A stretch of 11,669 bases of DNA from Phycisphaerae bacterium (GCA_030667885.1 DAOUVA010000072.1:1-11669); one strand, 5' to 3'; positions 1 to 7,572 are shown, counted from the first letter of the stretch. Made by a program: numbers and translations. Notes: generated by a model from the letters alone, not told the origin.

Positions 1-201
1 CCAATTGAACTCGGGGAGACATAAATCGATTCTGCCGATAATTTAGGAGTATAACTTTTTTTATGCATTATTTATCCTATTTATCGGTTTTCATGTCACA
101 AAAGCCTTGCTTTATGGCACTTACTTATAGAAACAGTTAGTCTTTGAAAGAGTTCTCAAGAAATTTATAGGTTACTGAATCGGCGGTTTAGCTTTTTCAA
201 C

Positions 202-230
202 GTGAAAATTATGCCTGATTATGTTATAAT
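202..230 (+). promoter_or_regulatory. Possible sigma70-type promoter for the aspartic protease gene
   Basis: A perfect -10 hexamer TATAAT lies at 225-230. A weak -35 match, GTGAAA, lies at 202-207 and shares four of six bases with TTGACA; the spacer is 17 bases. The start codon follows 28 bases after the -10. The rest of 1-258 holds no convincing gene. It contains only an imperfect inverted repeat at 95-120 (arms of about 11 bases around a CTT loop), of unknown meaning. Confidence 0.45.
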
Positions 231-258
231 AAAAGGTTCGTTAAAGGTAAGGTAGAAA

Positions 259-1902
259 ATGAAAAGAACAAACTCATACAACCGGATTAAAGCCTTATTT
301 ATTATTTTATCCACAATAGTCGTCTGCTGGGTATCTGTTGCTCAGGCCGGAAGGGCCGGCTGGAAGCGGCAAGAGGTCGATTGGCGAACGACCGGTGGCG
401 ATCGGGTAAAAGCCATAAGGTATTCTGAAGATAAGGAACCATCGCTATACAATGGAAATGCTGGTAACCTGCCTGATGTCATACGAGAAAGGATATTGCT
501 GAAAGAGTTGCCTTCCGAGGAGGCGTCCATTAATATCCTGTCGCTACCGTCTGTGATGGCGAATGTCATCGATTCTCCCCCAATAGATGGATTCGTGCCC
601 AGAATTGTTGTCAGTGTGACAGATAAGGGTTCGGATGACTTTGATTGGATCGCTCAAACACATATGTCTGTTGTCGGCAATTACCTAACGGAAAATCCGG
701 AGACTGACTATACTATCGGTTTGTTTGACACCGGTGCTTCCGCTCACATAATAAGCCACGCCGGTGCTAATCGAACAGGCATCTACGATGCTGATTTAAT
801 CACATCGAGCATGGTAGAGATTCAAGGCGCAACGAACTCTATTTTTGGATTGGTAAGCAAACCTCTTGCTATCTTTATAGATGGACTTGCCGCCATTGAG
901 CCAAATGGTATGACCCTTGACAGTTCAAATATGGTAGGCCAGAGCAATGTCTCAGTTATCATCGGAGACTTGCCGCCCGAAGAAAAGCCTGATCTGCCAA
1001 CTGTCGCAGGCTCACCGATGAGCGTAAATTTTGTTACGGTAATAAACAACGACAGCCAGATAACCGTTACATACGACGGCAATGACCTTTCATCACCAGA
1101 CATAAAATTTTATGAACACGGCGATCCAGAGATTCCGGATTATGACAACCGCATACCTCTGAATCTCATTCCTTCCGGCGCGCAAAATATACAGTACATT
1201 CCGGATCTGGCGGCGATTATGGATTTTATTTTCCAGCCCGGCAGCCCTTCTATCATCGTGGGAAACTCGGCTCAAAGCCTGTTTTTCGTCGACAGTGTGG
1301 ATCTTCGCAACGATGAACTCAGTGCGATAGATAAACAACGTTTCATGTTAGACACAGGCGCCCAGATCACTGTTATCAGCTCAGGTATCGCCTCCCGGCT
1401 CGGGCTCAATCCGAATAACCCGGACTTTGAAGTCGAGATTCAGGACGTCACCGGTGAGATAACTATCGAACCAGGCTTCTATATCGACTCTCTCGATATA
1501 CCTTCACTCGGCGAATGGCTACGCTTCACAAATGTCCCGGTTGTTCTGCTCGATGTCGGTTCGCCGGAGGGTGGAACGCTTGAAGGTATAATCGGCATGA
1601 ATCTCTTTATCAATTTCAACCTTGTTTTACGGGGCGGAGGACTATTCGGCCAGGACCCTCCTTCACTGGAATTCGAGCTTATCACCGAGCATCTCATCGC
1701 TGATATTGCACCTGAAGGCGGTGATGGTATAGTTGATTTTCTGGACTTTGAAGCATTTGCTAATGCATGGCTCAGCACGACAACCTCTCCCAATTGGAAT
1801 CCAGCAGCCGACCTGGCGCCTCCTGATAATCCGGATGGTATTATAGATACCCTTGATCTAGAAATATTTTTCGATAATTGGCTCAAGACTGCTTCACGAT
1901 AA
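259..1902 (+). CDS. Secreted two-lobed retropepsin-like aspartic protease with C-terminal dockerin-like repeats
   Basis: Predicted secreted aspartic endopeptidase of 547 residues. A signal peptide is visible: basic start, hydrophobic core at about residues 12-27, and an A-x-A cleavage site at 28-30. Two catalytic motifs are present, DTGAS at 157-161 and DTGAQ at 365-369. Each is followed about 30 residues later by a VEIQ strand (186-189 and 392-395) and about 80 residues later by an I-I-G motif (234-236 and 444-446). The protein therefore looks like an internally duplicated retropepsin that could form its active site in one chain. Bacterial retropepsins usually carry one such motif and dimerise. 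The C-terminus (about 482-547) has two dockerin-type Ca-binding repeats, with D482/D489-G-x-x-D493 and D518/D526-G-x-x-D530, each ending in a NAWL or DNWL helix. The start is set by AAGG at 249-252, six bases upstream. The gene stands alone. Substrate is unknown; the protease call is good and the dockerin role is inferred. Confidence 0.85.
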   Translation: MKRTNSYNRIKALFIILSTIVVCWVSVAQAGRAGWKRQEVDWRTTGGDRVKAIRYSEDKEPSLYNGNAGNLPDVIRERILLKELPSEEASINILSLPSVMANVIDSPPIDGFVPRIVVSVTDKGSDDFDWIAQTHMSVVGNYLTENPETDYTIGLFDTGASAHIISHAGANRTGIYDADLITSSMVEIQGATNSIFGLVSKPLAIFIDGLAAIEPNGMTLDSSNMVGQSNVSVIIGDLPPEEKPDLPTVAGSPMSVNFVTVINNDSQITVTYDGNDLSSPDIKFYEHGDPEIPDYDNRIPLNLIPSGAQNIQYIPDLAAIMDFIFQPGSPSIIVGNSAQSLFFVDSVDLRNDELSAIDKQRFMLDTGAQITVISSGIASRLGLNPNNPDFEVEIQDVTGEITIEPGFYIDSLDIPSLGEWLRFTNVPVVLLDVGSPEGGTLEGIIGMNLFINFNLVLRGGGLFGQDPPSLEFELITEHLIADIAPEGGDGIVDFLDFEAFANAWLSTTTSPNWNPAADLAPPDNPDGIIDTLDLEIFFDNWLKTASR

Positions 1903-1934
1903 ATACATTCAATTCTGAGAGGAAAAACGCCAAC

Positions 1935-1954
1935 AACACCTCCGGTGTTTCTTA
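1935..1954 (+). terminator. Weak hairpin after the protease gene
   Basis: The arms AACACC (1935-1940) and GGTGTT (1944-1949) are separated by a TCC loop and followed by a short T-rich stretch (TTTCTT). The hairpin lies about 30 bases after the protease stop. The T tract is short, so it may be only a weak terminator. Confidence 0.4.
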
Positions 1955-2043
1955 CACATTCAGGCAACTGTTTGACATCATCACACTTTACGAATATTAT
2001 TCATAAAAATTCTAATCCGTTTACCGCTTTATAGGACGACCGA

Positions 2044-3339
2044 ATGAGAATCATCCTGGATTTGCTGTATTTGTTAGCCGCAGTGGCTTATAGCCCCATG
2101 ATTATATATCGAGCTATAAGACACAAACGCTACAGGACCGGCTGGGACCAGCGATTTGGTAAAATCTCCCGCAGGAGTCCCCAGAAAAAATGCATCTGGC
2201 TTCACGCCGTGAGCGTGGGTGAAGTAAACGCAGCCAAAACAATCATCAAACAGCTTGAAAATAAATCCGGCGATTTCGAAATCGTTATCAGCACAACCAC
2301 CGATACAGGCTTTGCCCGTGCAACAAATCTTTTCAGCGAGAAGCACAAGGTTTTTTATTTCCCATTTGATTTTTCATGGATGATGCGACGAGCATTTAGA
2401 AATATTCGCCCCGCAATCTGCCTGCTTATGGAACTGGAAATTTGGCCTAATTTTGTCCAAATCGCACAACAATCAAATATTCCCGTCATTGTTGTTAATG
2501 GCCGAATGAGTGATAAAAGTTTTCCAAGATATCAAAAAATCAAACCGCTCGTTAAAAAGATGTTTGGAAAAATCAGCCTCACTCTTGCCCAAACCGAACA
2601 ATATGCCCAAAGATTCAAAGAACTCGGCTGCCCGGATGAAAAAATAATTGTAACCGGCTCACTAAAATACGACACCGCCCAAATCACCGACAAAGTCGAA
2701 GGGGCCGATGCCCTTGCAGCACAACTCAATATTGGCAGCAAAAGATTATGGGTTACAGGCGCTACCGGAAATGATGAAGAAAAAATATTACTCGATGTCT
2801 TTCAACAGTTAAAACAGGATGGCCGGTTCGCCAACCTGCGTTTAGTGATTGTACCCCGAAAACCTGAAAGATTCGATGAAGTTGCACAGCTAATAGAACG
2901 CAGAGGCCTCCCTTTAATCCGCTACAGCCGGATTAAAAACAACACCACACCACCGCCAACAGATAACCAGGCGATTATCCTGGGTGATACTATGGGTGAC
3001 TTACGGAAGTTTTACTCACTGGCTGCAATAATCTTTGTCGGCCGGTCTCTCGTACCAATGGGCGGCTCAGATATGGTCGAAGCCGCAGCTCTCGGCAAAT
3101 GCACTGTATTTGGGCCACATGCCTTTAATTTCAAACAGACCGTTGATGCTCTTTTAGCCGACTCTGGTGCTATTATGGTCAAAGACCAGCAAGAATTGCT
3201 TCAGACAATACAGCAATGTCTCACTGACTCTGATTTCGCTCAGTCAATCGCCAATAAAGGTCGAGAGGTAATAAGAAAAAACCAGGGCGCCACTAAAAAT
3301 ACTATCGACCAAATCGCAGAATTTTTGACCACCGCCTGA
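2044..3339 (+). CDS. waaA: 3-deoxy-D-manno-octulosonic acid (Kdo) transferase
   Basis: Glycosyltransferase (GT30) that moves Kdo from CMP-Kdo to the lipid A precursor at the cytoplasmic face of the inner membrane, building the LPS inner core. It has 431 residues, close to the roughly 425 of E. coli WaaA. A hydrophobic N-terminal segment at about residues 3-22 would anchor it to the membrane. HAVSVGE at 54-60 ends in E60, the position of the catalytic base in the family. Further family marks are LMELEIWPN in the N-domain, GSLKYD in the linker, PRKPERF and GDTMGDL in the C-domain, and GPHAFNF at 357-363 in the CMP-binding region. The usual GGHNPLE-type loop reads GGSDMVEA here (from residue 340), a variant worth noting. 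AGGA at 2033-2036 sits seven bases before the ATG. No other LPS gene lies nearby. The gene converges on the methyltransferase gene with a 17-base gap, and no terminator is visible there. Confidence 0.95.
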   Translation: MRIILDLLYLLAAVAYSPMIIYRAIRHKRYRTGWDQRFGKISRRSPQKKCIWLHAVSVGEVNAAKTIIKQLENKSGDFEIVISTTTDTGFARATNLFSEKHKVFYFPFDFSWMMRRAFRNIRPAICLLMELEIWPNFVQIAQQSNIPVIVVNGRMSDKSFPRYQKIKPLVKKMFGKISLTLAQTEQYAQRFKELGCPDEKIIVTGSLKYDTAQITDKVEGADALAAQLNIGSKRLWVTGATGNDEEKILLDVFQQLKQDGRFANLRLVIVPRKPERFDEVAQLIERRGLPLIRYSRIKNNTTPPPTDNQAIILGDTMGDLRKFYSLAAIIFVGRSLVPMGGSDMVEAAALGKCTVFGPHAFNFKQTVDALLADSGAIMVKDQQELLQTIQQCLTDSDFAQSIANKGREVIRKNQGATKNTIDQIAEFLTTA

Positions 3340-3356
3340 TAAACGTTTTCCAATAA

Positions 3357-4259
3357 TCATCTTTTCAGTTTTTCAGCCGTCGCCCGTATATGGGCCGGAC
3401 TGGTCCCACAGCAACCGCCTACAATATTAACACCGGCTGCATATATTTCCTCAACCACCTCCGCAAAATCCTCAGGCGATACTTTATAAACCGCCTTATC
3501 CTCAATTAATTCCGGCCGGCCCGCATTAGGCTCAGCATAAATTATCACATCAGCCGACAGCGCCCGTACTGTTGAAACAAATTTCTCCGCCAGCTCTATA
3601 TATCCTTCAAGAGAGAGAGTGCCGCAATTAAATCCTACTGCATCAACCCCCAATGAGACTATTTTTGCGACCGCCGCTTCAACGTCAACACCCATCATCG
3701 TCTTGAAATCATCGCCGGCCTTATCAAAAGACATCGACGCAAACACAGGCAAATCGCCGCCGATAGATTTCATTGCTTCGATTGCAACCGCGGCTTCTTC
3801 AATAGCAGTCATTGTTTCGATTATAAAACCATCAACACCGCCGTCCAGAAGGGCATTTGCCTGCCGGACATAAGCATCTTTCAAATCTTGAGCCTTCAGG
3901 GCCCCCAAAGGTTCAAGGAAATCCCCGCTCGGCCCAATATCACCCAATACATACTTATTCTCCCCTGCCGCGCGTCGAGCTATTTGAACCCCTGCTTTAT
4001 TTATCTTGATAACCTCTTCAGCAAATCCATGACGGCCCAGAGCATATTTATTAGAGCCGAATGTGTTTGCAATAACTGCGTCACTGCCTGCCTCGAAATA
4101 GCTGCGGTGAATATCGTAAATAATATCAGGCTGCTCAATATTCAGATAATCATTGCATTTGCCTGCTTCAATCCCGCGAACAATCAACTCGGTCCCCATA
4201 GCCCCATCAAGCAAAAATAAATCCTGCTTAATTCTCTCTCTTAAGCTCACCAGGGCCAT
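3357..4259 (-). CDS. Stand-alone homocysteine S-methyltransferase domain protein (MetH N-terminal type)
   Basis: Zinc-dependent (beta/alpha)8 methyltransferase that would move a methyl group to homocysteine or a similar thiol. The 300-residue protein begins with the family signature LLDGAMGTEL and continues with ANTFGSN, GDIGPSG and FIIETM. The three zinc-binding cysteines are visible: C212 in GFNCG, and C283-C284 in GGCCGT. Only this domain is present. The pterin, cobalamin and reactivation domains of full MetH are absent, so the protein either acts with separate corrinoid or folate proteins or uses another methyl donor such as S-methylmethionine. The ATG at 4259 is preferred because GGAG (4267-4270) lies seven bases upstream; a TTG at 4265 would sit one base from that site. 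It is the last gene of the cluster, 21 bases after the lipoprotein gene. Catalytic class is confident, exact substrate is not. Confidence 0.88.
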   Translation of the reverse strand: MALVSLRERIKQDLFLLDGAMGTELIVRGIEAGKCNDYLNIEQPDIIYDIHRSYFEAGSDAVIANTFGSNKYALGRHGFAEEVIKINKAGVQIARRAAGENKYVLGDIGPSGDFLEPLGALKAQDLKDAYVRQANALLDGGVDGFIIETMTAIEEAAVAIEAMKSIGGDLPVFASMSFDKAGDDFKTMMGVDVEAAVAKIVSLGVDAVGFNCGTLSLEGYIELAEKFVSTVRALSADVIIYAEPNAGRPELIEDKAVYKVSPEDFAEVVEEIYAAGVNIVGGCCGTSPAHIRATAEKLKR

Positions 4260-4266
4260 ACACAAT

Positions 4267-4270
4267 CTCC
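4267..4270 (-). promoter_or_regulatory. Ribosome binding site deciding the methyltransferase start
   Basis: GGAG on the minus strand lies seven bases before the ATG at 4259. The in-frame TTG at 4265 is only one base from this site, so the ATG is the better start. Confidence 0.6.
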
Positions 4271-4280
4271 ATCTTCTTGT

Positions 4281-5150
4281 TTACTGACTTTGTTCAATCC
4301 ACACTTCCCCTTCGTTTCTCAAAATGTGGTCAAAGCCTTGTGGCGGCGGACGTTCAAAAACCTTCTGTTGCCTCTCAGTGAATTCCTTTGGTTTTATAGT
4401 CTTAAGGTTAAGGGTAATGCCAAGCGGTTCTGCGATATTGTCCTGGTCATATGCGATAATTTTTATTGAAGCAGGAACAAAAAAACCCTCGGATATCTCT
4501 TTGTAATCCTCCAGCTCTGCTAAAGCCAAAGCCTGCCCCTTCGAATCATAATATTCGATTTCGCTGATAAGATAATCACGCCTGCTTATGCGTATTTTCT
4601 TAATTACCACACCCCTGTTTCGTTGTATTAGTACATCAAAAGCGGCTTTATTTGACAAAGACCAGTTCTCATCCGCCCCTGTTTCCAAAAAACCAAGAGC
4701 TTCGAATAAAGTTCTGGGATTTATCACAAGGCCCTCGGCAGAATTCTGCTCGGACCATGTCCCCCACCAGTAAGTGCTGATTTCATTTGGCCTCATCGCA
4801 AGCCAGAACTCACGCTCGTTCGAGCCGAGAATTATTGCCTTGGGAACAAGAGTAACATCACCCTGCAGGTAAAGTTCAACAGGAGGCTGCATTAAAACTG
4901 TAACCTCGAGTTTTTCCTTTTTACTCTTCTTTTTTTCCGGGTCATAATACTCGAAAACACACCGGCCTCTGGCTAACAGCGACACCGCGTTTTGTGATCG
5001 TGCTTTCAATACAGTTAAAGCCTCGGTTGCAGATTCTTTGCCCGGCATGATTTCAGGAAGCTTTGGCGGCTCAATTACACAGCCGGTAAAAAACAGCATG
5101 CCTAAAGCTAAACAAAAAAATAAACGCAGGTTATAATGTTGTCCATTCAT
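4281..5150 (-). CDS. Predicted lipoprotein, LolA/LolB-like
   Basis: Predicted envelope lipoprotein of 289 residues. The N-terminus has a hydrophobic stretch (about residues 8-22) and the lipobox F-T-G-C with the lipidated cysteine at C24. Residues 25-26 are V-I, so there is no Asp at +2 to hold it in the inner membrane by the E. coli rule. The rest is rich in alternating hydrophobic strands, including LYLQGDVTLVPKAIILGSN and EREFWLAMRPNEISTYWWG. These suggest the open beta-sheet fold of LolA/LolB-type lipid or lipoprotein carriers. That fold call is a resemblance by eye, not a motif match. A lysine-rich stretch (KKKSKKEK) follows the first strands. The gene begins three bases after the stop of the upstream gene, which suggests translational coupling. 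Function is unassigned. Confidence 0.7.
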   Translation of the reverse strand: MNGQHYNLRLFFCLALGMLFFTGCVIEPPKLPEIMPGKESATEALTVLKARSQNAVSLLARGRCVFEYYDPEKKKSKKEKLEVTVLMQPPVELYLQGDVTLVPKAIILGSNEREFWLAMRPNEISTYWWGTWSEQNSAEGLVINPRTLFEALGFLETGADENWSLSNKAAFDVLIQRNRGVVIKKIRISRRDYLISEIEYYDSKGQALALAELEDYKEISEGFFVPASIKIIAYDQDNIAEPLGITLNLKTIKPKEFTERQQKVFERPPPQGFDHILRNEGEVWIEQSQ

Positions 5151-5153
5151 TCT

Positions 5154-5651
5154 CTATACATCCGCATGCAATATTTGACCTATTTGTGATGATAACTGAC
5201 TGACTTGCTCTTCATCGAGATGAGGATTTATTACCTCGGCCCGGTTATCGGCTGACTTGTTACCAACTATTCTCAAACGCCAGATTTCTTTCTCATCTTC
5301 GTCTCTGGTTGCATCATATTTCAGCAGTCTTTTACGCATCAAAACTAACGCCAGGACAAATCGAAAGTTTACTTTCTCCTGCTCAGTCTCATTTTCCAGC
5401 CGTTCAAAAAAAGCCATCAGCATATTGTCATCTACGAATATCTGCTTTTTCTCATCAGGATGCGGAAGCTTGCTTTTCCAGTAACAAAATACGTTCGGCT
5501 TTTCACTCTCCCAGTAATCTGCGCAATAATCCCGCCGTTGCAGCCCTTCTTCAATCTCTATCAGAGCACCAAAGTATTCTTCCCCGGGTTCAATTTTCCT
5601 GCCTGTGCCGTAGCATTGACCTAATGGTTTGTCAACTTCCCACTCGCTCAT
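5154..5651 (-). CDS. Conserved hypothetical protein with degenerate treble-clef-like N-terminus
   Basis: A 165-residue soluble protein with no signal peptide or membrane segment. The N-terminus reads C13-Y-G-T-G-R-K-I-x-P-G-E-E-Y-F, followed by RRDYC43-x-x-YW and VFC56-YW. This resembles the C-x-x-C...I-x-x-G-E-x-Y...C-x-x-C pattern of small treble-clef zinc modules, but the second partner of each cysteine pair is missing (T16 and Y46). Zinc binding is therefore uncertain. The middle (about residues 72-110) is a helical region with MLMAFFERL and FVLALVLMRKRLLKYD. The C-terminus contains LDEEQVSQLSSQIGQIL, a likely amphipathic helix. I associate the overall pattern with a family found in many planctomycetes, but no function is known to me. 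It sits 48 bases after the ComEA-like gene and is coupled to the lipoprotein gene downstream. Confidence 0.8.
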   Translation of the reverse strand: MSEWEVDKPLGQCYGTGRKIEPGEEYFGALIEIEEGLQRRDYCADYWESEKPNVFCYWKSKLPHPDEKKQIFVDDNMLMAFFERLENETEQEKVNFRFVLALVLMRKRLLKYDATRDEDEKEIWRLRIVGNKSADNRAEVINPHLDEEQVSQLSSQIGQILHADV

Positions 5652-5699
5652 TTCCTTCTTTACCTATCTATCGAACACTTTCCATGTTCTATTTTATTT

Positions 5700-6047
5700 C
5701 TATTCGAACTTCAGCCATTCGCCTATGTTCTGCACTGTTTTCGGGCCTATACCCTTGACTTTTTGCAAATCATTAGAACTTTGAAAGACTGGATTTCCAC
5801 CGTCTTCGTCACCGAATTTCTCACGATAGGCTACTATCGCTCCGGCCCGTGAGACACCAATGCCGGGCAGCCTTACCAAACTCTCTATAGGTGCATAGTT
5901 CGGATTGAGCCGGCTCTCTAATTCAATTTCGCAGCTTTGGCCGGTTCCGACAAATTCAGAAACAAAACTCAGACAAAAGCAAAACGCCGCGCACACACTA
6001 AGAACGAATGCAAATGATTGAATATTCTTTTGCCTGGCTTCTCCCAT
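5700..6047 (-). CDS. Membrane-anchored ComEA-like helix-hairpin-helix protein
   Basis: A 115-residue protein with one transmembrane segment (about residues 9-30, rich in F, C, A and V) and a C-terminal double helix-hairpin-helix domain. The hairpins are LPGIG at 60-64 and VKGIG at 97-101. They are preceded by L-N-P-N-Y-A-P-I-E-x-L, the usual ComEA opening where N-x-A-x-x-x-E-L leads into the first hairpin. ComEA proteins bind double-stranded DNA outside the cytoplasmic membrane during natural transformation. Short homologues also occur without competence genes, and none is visible here. An acidic insertion (GDEDGG, 79-84) separates the hairpins. The ATG at 6047 is chosen. A longer in-frame version from a TTG at 6077 adds ten residues but has no ribosome binding site. 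GGAG at 6062-6065 is 14 bases from the ATG, rather far, so the start is uncertain. The gene lies 49 bases after the GH10-like gene. Confidence 0.8.
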   Translation of the reverse strand: MGEARQKNIQSFAFVLSVCAAFCFCLSFVSEFVGTGQSCEIELESRLNPNYAPIESLVRLPGIGVSRAGAIVAYREKFGDEDGGNPVFQSSNDLQKVKGIGPKTVQNIGEWLKFE

Positions 6048-6096
6048 ATCTCTTTGCGTCGCTCCTTCGAACCTCAAAACACAAGCTAAGATTTAT

Positions 6097-7572
6097 TTAC
6101 CGGCCGAAAATCCCGTCGTACAGTTTCTTCAACATTAGATATGATTCTTTAGGTGCAAGATCTGCCGTCAACAAACCACTGTCAGCTATGGCACTGCCCT
6201 TTATATCGGAGAGGTGTGAATATGTCACCGAGTTGACAAATTGCTTGCTGAGCGCTATTTTATAGAACTGCTCAATCCATTGCCCCTGCTGCAACTGGCT
6301 CCACTCTTCATGCCATATACCGGCTACTTTACCATCCTCTAAACCGGCTCCATTTTTGCTTGGAACTTCCACGTCGGTTATATACAAAGGTTTCGCTATC
6401 GGTGCAAAAGAATCCAGAATCGCCGATATTTGCATCATATCTCTAACGTGCATACCTGGCTGATTTTTACCAAATCGTACCTGAAGCCCAAATGCATCAA
6501 AATTAATCCCGCTCTGAACAACCATATCCATATACACTATTGGTGGAATACTGTTGGGCATTGTCGTATAATATTCGCCCCACGGATTGCTGATTTCTAT
6601 TATCTTCAGGGCCCTGCTGCTGCCCTGCTTGACTGCCATATTAGCCGCACGCGTCATTTCCAAAATCTGCTCAAATCTGAAACCAAAATGATTAAACACA
6701 TTCAATCCGCTTATGGCATACCACGCTCGAACAGCTCCGCTATAACGGGCGACAACCTCTGAAACAAAACGATATGCAGTTTCCCGAATTTTCTCAAAAC
6801 CCACACCACTGCCAAGTAACCACTTGGGCAAATACTCTTTTGAAAAACAAAGCAACGGCCCTGCACTCAGCGTCACCTTCTCTTTGCCAAGTATATTAAT
6901 GCACGCATCAATTATCGAAAAATCATAACTGCCTTTTTTAGATTCTATTTGGGCCCAATTTATCGGAATCGTAACAGACCCGAACAATTCCAGAAGCTTC
7001 TCGATATATTGAGGCTTATTAATCTCTTTAGGGTCCACTCTGCAGCCAAGACAGCCCCGTCCAAAACCATGGCTTGTGCCTCTCGTCTCAAAAAGCGATT
7101 CAGATTGTTTTATCGCCAGATTTTCAGAAAAAACTAAAGCTTTTTTAAGTGCCTCGTCCGCCAGTTTAGACGATTGTGACACATCTGAAATATTCTGAAT
7201 CGCCCGAATAAATAAATCCTGCCCCTCCTTACAAACATCTCCCAAACCATCTATGTTGTTAAGAAACAACCAGTCCTCCCGCTTATTGACTATCTGCATC
7301 AGTTTTGCACGTGTTATCTCCACATTCAAATTATACGGACGCTCTCTTTCCGGCAGACATGTTGTTGGTAAAAGCACCTTGCCAAAACCTTCTATCGGCC
7401 ACAGTAAAGCCAGTCCTGCCGTGTCCAAATTGGGCCTTTTACACTCGATAAAACCGTTCTTAAAGCTAATCTGGGCCCGGCGGATACCGATTCCATCGCC
7501 GCCGAAAAGATAAGCACCACATAAAGAAAACTTATCAACAACCTTACCGTTCTTAAAAACCTGGAATTTCAC
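6097..7572 (-). CDS. GH10-like (endo-1,4-beta-xylanase fold) protein with altered catalytic motifs
   Basis: A 491-residue protein. Residues 1 to about 165 form a beta-rich N-terminal region that includes GGDGIGIRRAQISF. From about 170 a TIM barrel resembling glycoside hydrolase family 10 follows. Family-like marks are NWAQIESKKGSYDF (compare the W-x-x-x-E-P-x-x-G-x-F-x-F of xylanases), GPLLCFSKEYLPKWL (compare G-H-x-L-x-W-H-x-x-x-P-x-W), WYAISGLNV at 284-292 and YITDVEVP around 400. In active GH10 enzymes the third motif is W-x-x-x-N-E with the acid/base Glu, and the fourth is T-E-L-D with the nucleophile Glu. Here the two positions read G289 and D400, so normal retaining xylanase activity is doubtful. 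There is no signal peptide, which also argues against extracellular xylan hydrolysis. The start is GTG at 7572, with GGGGA six bases upstream. It is the first gene of the five-gene cluster. Fold call is fairly sure, function open. Confidence 0.75.
   Translation of the reverse strand: MKFQVFKNGKVVDKFSLCGAYLFGGDGIGIRRAQISFKNGFIECKRPNLDTAGLALLWPIEGFGKVLLPTTCLPERERPYNLNVEITRAKLMQIVNKREDWLFLNNIDGLGDVCKEGQDLFIRAIQNISDVSQSSKLADEALKKALVFSENLAIKQSESLFETRGTSHGFGRGCLGCRVDPKEINKPQYIEKLLELFGSVTIPINWAQIESKKGSYDFSIIDACINILGKEKVTLSAGPLLCFSKEYLPKWLLGSGVGFEKIRETAYRFVSEVVARYSGAVRAWYAISGLNVFNHFGFRFEQILEMTRAANMAVKQGSSRALKIIEISNPWGEYYTTMPNSIPPIVYMDMVVQSGINFDAFGLQVRFGKNQPGMHVRDMMQISAILDSFAPIAKPLYITDVEVPSKNGAGLEDGKVAGIWHEEWSQLQQGQWIEQFYKIALSKQFVNSVTYSHLSDIKGSAIADSGLLTADLAPKESYLMLKKLYDGIFGR

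Noticed and set aside
63..140. Short plus-strand frame of about 25 codons in the upstream region.
   Set aside because: AGGAG is more than ten bases from the ATG and the peptide has no recognisable feature.
3619..4220. Plus-strand open frames opposite the methyltransferase gene.
   Set aside because: They are shadows of a clearly conserved minus-strand gene with intact zinc ligands.
5700..6047. Treating the ComEA-like gene as proof of natural competence.
   Set aside because: No comEC, pilus or other uptake gene is in the window, and short helix-hairpin-helix proteins occur in non-competent bacteria.
6097..7572. Calling the GH10-like gene an active secreted xylanase.
   Set aside because: Both usual catalytic glutamates are replaced and no signal peptide is visible.
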